Assembly (NCBI GenBank): GCA_016926405.1
Contig: JAFGOQ010000222.1
Coordinates: 1 to 36,935, forward strand
Length of the DNA: 36,935 nt
Direction: 5' to 3'
Source: Bacteroidales bacterium
Lineage (GTDB): Bacteria > Bacteroidota > Bacteroidia > Bacteroidales > UBA6680
In this document: positions 31,465 through 36,935 of the stretch, one piece after another
Layout of the letters: each line of letters begins with the position of its first letter
How positions within the stretch are numbered: the first letter of the stretch is position 1
Notes under the pieces: generated by a model
Told to the model about the DNA's origin: nothing
Database searches by the model: none
Seen by the model: the letters and a program-made list of their open reading frames with translations, nothing else
Made by a program: the position numbers and the translations under genes

Positions 31465-33621
31465 TTATTTTATAATATCCATTTCATCAATAAGATGGGT
31501 TGCTCCAGCAAATTTATCGATAATAAAAAGTGCATATCTAACATCAAGAGTAATATTTCGACACTGCGAAGGGTCGTACATTACATCGCTCATTGTTCCT
31601 TCCCAACATCTATCGAAGTTAATTCCTACTAATTCGCCGTCTGCATTAAAAACGGGACTACCAGAATTACCTCCAGAAGTATGATTAGTTGCAACAAAAG
31701 CTACTGGAACTGTTCCATTGTGTTGATACTGGCCATAGTCTTTATTTTTGAAAAGCTCTTTCAGTTTGGCTGGAACATCATAATCATAAATATCGGGATT
31801 ATCTTTTGCCATAATACCCTCTAAAGTAGAGTAATATTCGTACTGAACACCATCGCGTGGAGTATAACCTTTTACATTACCATAAGCAACGCGCATTGTA
31901 AAATTGGCATCGGGGAATAGTGTTTTATTTGACTCCATTTTAATAAGACCGCTCATATAGTCGCGATATAATGGGTCTAAAGAAGCTTTAATCTGGCTAT
32001 AAGGAGCAACAACTTTTGCTTGATATACATTATAGAAATCCTCATAAACTTTATAGAAAGGATCGTTTATAACAGCATCGGAATTGTTATTATTGGCAAC
32101 CTCAGAAATAAGTTTACTAACTCGTGACTCTGTAATTAGTCTAGACTTGTTGTAAAGATATTTAGAGTACTCCATAAAGTCGCCATTATACTCTTTTTCT
32201 ACTACATCAAAAAAGGCAGGATAAAACTCAGGAGCAATATCGTTCTTATAAGCCTTCATCATCTCAACAAAGGTAAGCTGATCGATAGGCATATAATAGT
32301 CTTTAAAAAAGGTTTTGTTTTTTTGCTGAGCTTTAGCAATCATCTTATCAAGCTTTTCGCCTTTAAGACCTTTAATATCTTTTAAAAACGATTCGAAATT
32401 ACGAGCCATTTTTACTGCCTCAACAGATAATGCTGCTTCGCGATAATAGTCTAATGCTAGATTATACTTTTCTAGTTTCGAATACTGCTCATTAAAACCG
32501 TCTAGAATAGAACCATATTTTGCTTTTAAAGCTGCATCGGAATTAGCCCAAGCAGCAAATCGAGACTCTACATTTTTCTTAACCTCAACAGCATCTAATC
32601 TGTTTAAACCACGAATAATGCCTTTCCATTTTTTCCACGAGTTGGCAACGCCAGCATATTTCGATGAGTATTGAATACGAACTTTATCACTTCTATCCAT
32701 CTCGTCGCGCATAATATCCAAACGTGTTGTACGAAGAGCTATTTTATGAGGCAAAGATGTTTTTACCATAAAATCGACATCACGCGAATAAAGATACTCT
32801 TCGGTTGATCCAGGATAACCCAAAACCATTGAGAAGTCGCCTTCGTTAACTCCTTTTAACGATATTTTAAACGACTTTTTAGGAACGTAAGGAACATTGT
32901 CTGGCGAGTAATCGGCAGGATTATTATTCTTATCGGCATAAATACGGAACAAGCTAAAATCGCCTGTATGACGAGGCCACATCCAGTTGTCGGTATCGCC
33001 ACCAAACTTACCTATTGACGATGGTGGAGCACCAACCAATCGAACATCGGTAAATTCCTGATAAACGAACATATAGTAGTCGTTACCATAATAAAATGGT
33101 TTTACAACAGCCTGATAGTTATTACCTCTTGTTGCATTCTTCTTAATCTTGTTTATGTTTTTCTCAACAATTTCCTGACGCTTTTCCTCGGTCATTGTAG
33201 GTTTATAACCTTTTAAAACTTGCGAAGTAACATCGTCGATACGAACAAGAAACTTTACCGAAAGGCCTGGTGTAGCAAGCTCTTGCTCGCGTGTCATGGC
33301 CCAATATCCATCTGTCAGATAATCGTGCTCAACAGAGCTGTGTTGCTGAATAGATCCGTAACCACAGTGATGGTTAGTTAAAACTAAACCCTCTTTACTT
33401 ATTAGTTCACCAGTACAGCCACGACCAAAAATTACAATTCCATCTTTCATGCTTGCCTCATTGATATTATAAATATCGTCGGCAGAAAGTCTCAATCCTT
33501 TGCTTTGCATATCCTGAATGTTGAGCTGCTTTAACAGTGATGGCAACCACATCCCTTCGTCGGCAGAAGCTGAAAAAAGAATCGAAACCCCAAAAATCAG
33601 AGATAATAACGTTTTCTTCAT
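31465..33621 (-). CDS. S46-family dipeptidyl peptidase, DPP11-like (Asp/Glu-specific)
   Basis: 718 aa with a signal peptide (MKKTLLSLIFGVSILFSASA). Chymotrypsin-like triad landmarks: His in LTNHHCGYGSI and Ser in SGGNSGSPVFN near the C-terminus, split by the helical insert that makes S46 enzymes exopeptidases. Eighteen residues after the catalytic Ser stands Arg (INFDRCWEG), the position that is Arg in Porphyromonas DPP11 and Gly in DPP7, so acidic P1 specificity is expected. Periplasmic, releasing dipeptides from oligopeptide N-termini for amino-acid fermentation. 12 nt after maf. Confidence 0.92.
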   Translation of the reverse strand: MKKTLLSLIFGVSILFSASADEGMWLPSLLKQLNIQDMQSKGLRLSADDIYNINEASMKDGIVIFGRGCTGELISKEGLVLTNHHCGYGSIQQHSSVEHDYLTDGYWAMTREQELATPGLSVKFLVRIDDVTSQVLKGYKPTMTEEKRQEIVEKNINKIKKNATRGNNYQAVVKPFYYGNDYYMFVYQEFTDVRLVGAPPSSIGKFGGDTDNWMWPRHTGDFSLFRIYADKNNNPADYSPDNVPYVPKKSFKISLKGVNEGDFSMVLGYPGSTEEYLYSRDVDFMVKTSLPHKIALRTTRLDIMRDEMDRSDKVRIQYSSKYAGVANSWKKWKGIIRGLNRLDAVEVKKNVESRFAAWANSDAALKAKYGSILDGFNEQYSKLEKYNLALDYYREAALSVEAVKMARNFESFLKDIKGLKGEKLDKMIAKAQQKNKTFFKDYYMPIDQLTFVEMMKAYKNDIAPEFYPAFFDVVEKEYNGDFMEYSKYLYNKSRLITESRVSKLISEVANNNNSDAVINDPFYKVYEDFYNVYQAKVVAPYSQIKASLDPLYRDYMSGLIKMESNKTLFPDANFTMRVAYGNVKGYTPRDGVQYEYYSTLEGIMAKDNPDIYDYDVPAKLKELFKNKDYGQYQHNGTVPVAFVATNHTSGGNSGSPVFNADGELVGINFDRCWEGTMSDVMYDPSQCRNITLDVRYALFIIDKFAGATHLIDEMDIIK

Positions 33622-33633
33622 TTTTATATTATT

Positions 33634-34221
33634 TTAATTTATAAACTTTAATAACTCGGTATATAATTGCTGAACAGGAAGCCCCATTACATTAAAGTAC
33701 GAACCTTCTATTCGCTCAACGCCAATAGCGCCAATCCACTCCTGAATACCATACGAACCAGCTTTATCGTAAGGTTTATAGTTGTTAATATAAAATTCTA
33801 TCTCGGAGTCCGATAGATTTTTAAAAAACACTTGGGTAGTAGAGCAGAAACCTATTTCTTTATTATTTGTTCGAAAATATACTCCTGTAATAACTTTATG
33901 CGATCGTCCCGAGAGTGCTTTTAGCATATTAAAAGCATCGTAATAGTCGGCAGGTTTTCCTAAAACATTATCATCTAAAACAACAATAGTGTCGGATGTA
34001 ATTAATAAATCGTTTGAGTTTACTAAAGGTATGTTGTGCGATTTACCTCTGGACAAAAACAGAGGAACATCATTTACATCCATATCGTCAGGAAACACCT
34101 CATCGAAATCGTCGCCCAAACGAACTTGGAAATTTATGTTAAGCATTGCCAAAAGCTCTTTTCTTCGTGGCGACTGCGATCCTAAAAGTATATTGTAATC
34201 TTTAATTTTTTCTGTAAGCAT
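33634..34221 (-). CDS. maf: Maf-like nucleoside triphosphate pyrophosphatase
   Basis: 195 aa. Maf/YhdE signatures: LLGSQSPRRKELL at the N-terminus, TSDTIVVLDDNVLGKP, and YDKAGSYGIQEWIGA. The family hydrolyses non-canonical or modified dTTP/UTP/CTP to monophosphates, removing them from nucleotide pools. It sits 70 bp after the UbiA gene and 12 nt before the S46 peptidase gene. Confidence 0.93.
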   Translation of the reverse strand: MLTEKIKDYNILLGSQSPRRKELLAMLNINFQVRLGDDFDEVFPDDMDVNDVPLFLSRGKSHNIPLVNSNDLLITSDTIVVLDDNVLGKPADYYDAFNMLKALSGRSHKVITGVYFRTNNKEIGFCSTTQVFFKNLSDSEIEFYINNYKPYDKAGSYGIQEWIGAIGVERIEGSYFNVMGLPVQQLYTELLKFIN

Positions 34222-34291
34222 TTATTATTTTAATTTAAAATTTAACTCCCCAAAACAACTCTTCTACTCCCATTCCCCTTAGGGCGAAAAA

Positions 34292-35233
34292 TCACATATA
34301 ATAATAAAACACAAATGAGTATAAAACACCAAATAGCATAATAACTTTAGACAGCAAACTACTTCTCGAAAAATCGGCACGTTGCTTGGCTTTAAGAACA
34401 CTATTTATTAAATAAATAATTGGCAGTATTAATAAAATAAGCAAATATATTGGGCTGAAATAACCTTCGAAAGTGGCTTTGTTAAACAGAAGGGCTATCA
34501 TTATAAGAACTAACGAAGTTAGAGTAACCACTAAAATTTTCGTCTTTTTTATTCCAAAAACAATAGGAATTGTTTTACGACCAAACTCGGTATCGCCCTT
34601 AATATCTTCGGCATCTTTAATTATTTCGCGAATTAAAGTAAGTGCAAAAGCAAAAAAAGTATACACAAAAATCCAGTAATAAAGATAGTGCGATGGTTTT
34701 GTAACAAACCAACTTATAAACGATTTTTCGGGATAAATGGCCCACATATCAACCATCCAAACCAAAAAAGGAACCGAGCCTGTAAGAATTGCAACTAACA
34801 GGTTTCCTAGAAATAGCTTTTGCTTAAAATAACTAGAGTAAAACCACAAAACAGTAATTTCGGCAATAAATAACAGAACCAAATAAGGCTTACCTATTGA
34901 GTAGGTAACATATCCACCAGCAACAACAGCTATAATATTTAGCATCCAATGCAACATAATTACTTTTCGTCTATTGATATGCTTACCAACAAGAACCCTA
35001 GCAGGACGATTTATCATATCGGCACGAGTATCGAAATAATCGTTTATAACATACCCACCAGCGGTTATAGCCATCATAGTAAGCACAAGTATAAAAAAGT
35101 CGATATGAGTAACAACTGGTCTGATATTTATATTATCAAATATTGGCAACAAAACTGCATATCGCATTGCATACATTGTAAATGCAATCATTAAAATGTT
35201 AGGCCAGCGGATTAGTTTTGAAACATTTTTCAT
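34292..35233 (-). CDS. UbiA-family polyprenyl transferase (geranylgeranylglycerol-phosphate transferase-like)
   Basis: 313 aa, about eight TM helices. The two Asp-rich motifs that bind Mg-prenyl diphosphate are present: NDYFDTRADMINRP and KDAEDIKGD. It transfers a prenyl chain to an acceptor in the inner membrane. Bacteroidota members of this subgroup are usually annotated as geranylgeranylglycerol-phosphate transferase or as a quinone/heme prenyltransferase; sequence does not settle the acceptor. Between kdsC-like and maf genes. Confidence 0.85.
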   Translation of the reverse strand: MKNVSKLIRWPNILMIAFTMYAMRYAVLLPIFDNINIRPVVTHIDFFILVLTMMAITAGGYVINDYFDTRADMINRPARVLVGKHINRRKVIMLHWMLNIIAVVAGGYVTYSIGKPYLVLLFIAEITVLWFYSSYFKQKLFLGNLLVAILTGSVPFLVWMVDMWAIYPEKSFISWFVTKPSHYLYYWIFVYTFFAFALTLIREIIKDAEDIKGDTEFGRKTIPIVFGIKKTKILVVTLTSLVLIMIALLFNKATFEGYFSPIYLLILLILPIIYLINSVLKAKQRADFSRSSLLSKVIMLFGVLYSFVFYYYM

Positions 35234-35290
35234 TGAATATTGGTAGTTAGTTATTAGTCTTTAGTATTTGATATTAGGTTTTATTATTAA

Positions 35291-35328
35291 GTTTTGTAGA
35301 GACACACGGACGTGCATCTCTACAAAAC
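35291..35328. repeat. dispersed palindromic element, copy 2
   Basis: GTTTTGTAGAGA with TCTCTACAAAAC, a 12-bp perfect stem, with inner CACG/CGTG pairs and two mismatches between. It begins 1 nt after the KdsC-like stop. Same core as the element at 4501-4536. Flanked by simple TTAGTTATTAGTCTTTAG-like strings that also recur upstream of the KdsC-like gene. Confidence 0.75.
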
Positions 35329-35329
35329 A

Positions 35330-35848
35330 TTATTCCCATTCATCGGGGCTAAACCAATCGCCATTTAAACGTAGCACTTGCTCTAGCACATCGCGCACAC
35401 AACCTTGGCCACCATTATATTGCGATATATATTTCGATATACTTTTAATCTCCATAACAGCATCGGCAGGACAAGTTGGCACTCCTACTCTTTTAAGCAC
35501 AGGGTAATCGGGTATATCGTCGCCCATATATAGAATATCGTCGTACTGTAAATTATATTTCTTCAAAAATTCTTCAATGTCATTTACCTTATCGGTTGAA
35601 TTAATAATAACATCTTTAACACCAAGATTCTGCATTCTGCCACGAACAGTTTCGCTACGGCCACCCGAAATAATTGCTATTTTGTAACCCTTTTTAACAG
35701 CGTTAGCAATGGCAAAACCATCGCGCATATTCGACTGGCGCAACAACTCGCCCGACTGATGAATTAAAACCTGAGCATTTGTAAAAACACCATCGTAGTC
35801 GAAAACAAAAGCTTTTACCTTGTTTAAATCTTCTTTAAAATTTGCCAT
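35330..35848 (-). CDS. kdsC: KdsC-like HAD phosphatase (Kdo-8-phosphate phosphatase)
   Basis: 172 aa, the small tetrameric HAD type without cap. Motif I in FDYDGVFTNA, motif II in AIISGGRS, motif IV in YMGDDIPDYPVL followed by PADAV. It dephosphorylates Kdo-8-P to Kdo for LPS inner core, consistent with a Gram-negative envelope; a related sugar-phosphate substrate cannot be excluded. Upstream of the UbiA gene. Confidence 0.9.
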   Translation of the reverse strand: MANFKEDLNKVKAFVFDYDGVFTNAQVLIHQSGELLRQSNMRDGFAIANAVKKGYKIAIISGGRSETVRGRMQNLGVKDVIINSTDKVNDIEEFLKKYNLQYDDILYMGDDIPDYPVLKRVGVPTCPADAVMEIKSISKYISQYNGGQGCVRDVLEQVLRLNGDWFSPDEWE

Positions 35849-35931
35849 ATTGTTTTTTAGTCTTTAGTCGTTAGTTATTAGGATATAGTAATTTGGTAAT
35901 ATGGTGAAATAGTGATATAGGCATTCACATC

Positions 35932-36693
35932 TTACTTGTTACTTCTAATAATTCTCTCTGTAAATATCTTATAAATCTGTTGAAGTTCCTTGTCGTTACT
36001 CAGAAAATCGAGCTGTTTATCAATAATTTTAAGATCTTTTCGAGCAGCTGGGCCAGTCTGCGCTTGTTGTGGCGACAGCGTATTAAGTTTATTTACACAC
36101 TCTTCTATAAGAGGTTTCAGAACAGAGATATCTAAATCCGATTTTTTTAAAATATCGTCAGCTATTGAGTATAAATGATTTGTGAAGTTACAAGCAAAAA
36201 CTGCTGCTAAATGAAGCTGAGCACGCTTAAAACTATCGGTAACCTTAACTACTTTTGAAACCGATTGGGCTAGTTGAATAAGAGTCTGCTCTGTTTTAGC
36301 ATTGCTTGCCTCAATAAAAATTGGAATCGTTAGAAAATCAACCTGTTTCTCTTTCGAGAATGTTTGCAAAGGATAAAACGAACCATAGTTTTTAATTCTA
36401 TTGTTAAAAACATCAACAGAAACACTTCCCGAAGTATGAACAACAATGGCATTTGTGTTTGGCAATTGCTTAACTACTGACTCTATTGAGTCGTCGGAAA
36501 CGGCAATAATATACACCTCGGAATTTGGCAGATGGTTAATATTACAAACGGCATTTGCATTAACCTTTGCCGATAGTAATTTAGCATTATCGATAGAGCG
36601 GCTATAAACAGAGGTAATATTATGACCCACATTATATAAAGCAGAAGCCAAATGCGTTGCTACTCCCCCCGATCCTATTATTGATATATTCAT
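35932..36693 (-). CDS. Rossmann-fold DUF2520 protein
   Basis: The start is placed at ATG 36693 (MNISIIGSGGVATHLA) rather than TTG 36702, since the dinucleotide loop then begins right at the N-terminus as usual. 253 aa. An NAD(P)-binding Rossmann domain (IIGSGGVATHLASAL, HTSGSV) is followed by a C-terminal helical DUF2520 domain with FYPLQTFSK, HLAAVFACNFTNHLY and TGPAARKD. Resembles F420/NADP-type or pantoate dehydrogenase folds; substrate unknown. First gene of the DUF2520-kdsC-ubiA-maf-S46 run. The 240 bp to the right edge are very AT-rich with no further gene. Confidence 0.9.
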   Translation of the reverse strand: MNISIIGSGGVATHLASALYNVGHNITSVYSRSIDNAKLLSAKVNANAVCNINHLPNSEVYIIAVSDDSIESVVKQLPNTNAIVVHTSGSVSVDVFNNRIKNYGSFYPLQTFSKEKQVDFLTIPIFIEASNAKTEQTLIQLAQSVSKVVKVTDSFKRAQLHLAAVFACNFTNHLYSIADDILKKSDLDISVLKPLIEECVNKLNTLSPQQAQTGPAARKDLKIIDKQLDFLSNDKELQQIYKIFTERIIRSNK

Positions 36694-36935
36694 TTTTACC
36701 AATTTTTATTGACGTATAAAGCTACAAAAACATATTTATAATTGAGAACTATTAAGTGTATTAACCCTCTAGTAAATTATTCACTTTATTATCAACTATT
36801 ATAGTTCAAACAATATAACCTAATAACCCATATCAAAATATTTTGTAAAACAAAAGGCAGATAATATAATAAAACTATATACCTATTTAGTTTAATTACA
36901 TAGTACATTAAATAAATTAATATAAACTATATTAT

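Overview
The window looks like chromosome of an anaerobic, fermentative member of the Bacteroidota, probably order Bacteroidales or a marine/sediment relative. The base composition is AT-rich by eye. Two perfect TAnnTTTG-type -7 promoter elements are visible. The gene content is typical of that phylum: S46 dipeptidyl peptidase, UbiA-KdsC-Maf-DUF2520 run, TlpA-like thioredoxins, ECF sigma with DUF4252 partner, and a stand-alone SNF2 helicase. No rRNA, tRNA, CRISPR array, insertion sequence or prophage was recognised.

Layout. 1-763 (minus): the end of a cluster entering from the left edge, a NuoE-like [2Fe-2S] subunit followed by the start of a NuoF-like flavoprotein. 1058-7165 (plus): SNF2 helicase, lipoprotein thioredoxin, membrane sulfatase/LTA-synthase-like enzyme, HEAT-type repeat protein. 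7395-9707 (minus): topoisomerase III. 9948-12459 (plus): TlpA-like protein, ECF sigma factor, probable anti-sigma protein, DUF4252 protein. 12601-14158 (plus): nitroreductase and murB, convergent with mltG. 15445-17884: single-domain response regulator, aspartate aminotransferase, small membrane-anchored conserved protein.

The core of the window is 18286-31285 (minus), a 13-kb [FeFe]-hydrogenase region. Reading in the direction of transcription it contains: (i) hydC-hydB-hydA (31285 to 27812), closed by a terminator; (ii) a regulatory module, DRTGG protein - RsbW-like ATPase - PAS-less sensory [FeFe]-hydrogenase homologue - second DRTGG protein - secreted unknown - PHP phosphoesterase - second orphan HATPase (27596 to 22920); (iii) a four-gene Hnd-type hydrogenase hndB-hndC-hndD-hndA (22812 to 18286), closed by a strong terminator. 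The two enzymes differ. The Hnd set has a full-length flavoprotein with N-terminal thioredoxin-like and C-terminal 2[4Fe-4S] domains. The HydABC set has a minimal flavoprotein lacking both, and its HydA carries TSCSPGW instead of TSCCPGW. Upstream of all three transcription units, and also upstream of the NuoE/NuoF pair at the left edge, I find imperfect palindromes of the form TTGTTAA-N4-TTAACAA, the operator of the NADH/NAD+ sensor Rex. My model is therefore: two NAD-linked hydrogenases with different electron inputs, under a common redox operator, with a dedicated H2/redox-sensing module between them.

31465-36693 (minus): a housekeeping run DUF2520 - KdsC-like phosphatase - UbiA prenyltransferase - Maf - S46 peptidase (DPP11-like by its specificity residue).

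Non-coding structure. Two minisatellites sit in gaps between convergent genes: a 42-bp tandem repeat (7 copies) and a 21-bp tandem repeat (about 5 copies). They share a 16-base core with one mismatch. A dispersed TTGTAGAGA...TCTCTACAA palindrome occurs twice, each time just after a stop codon.
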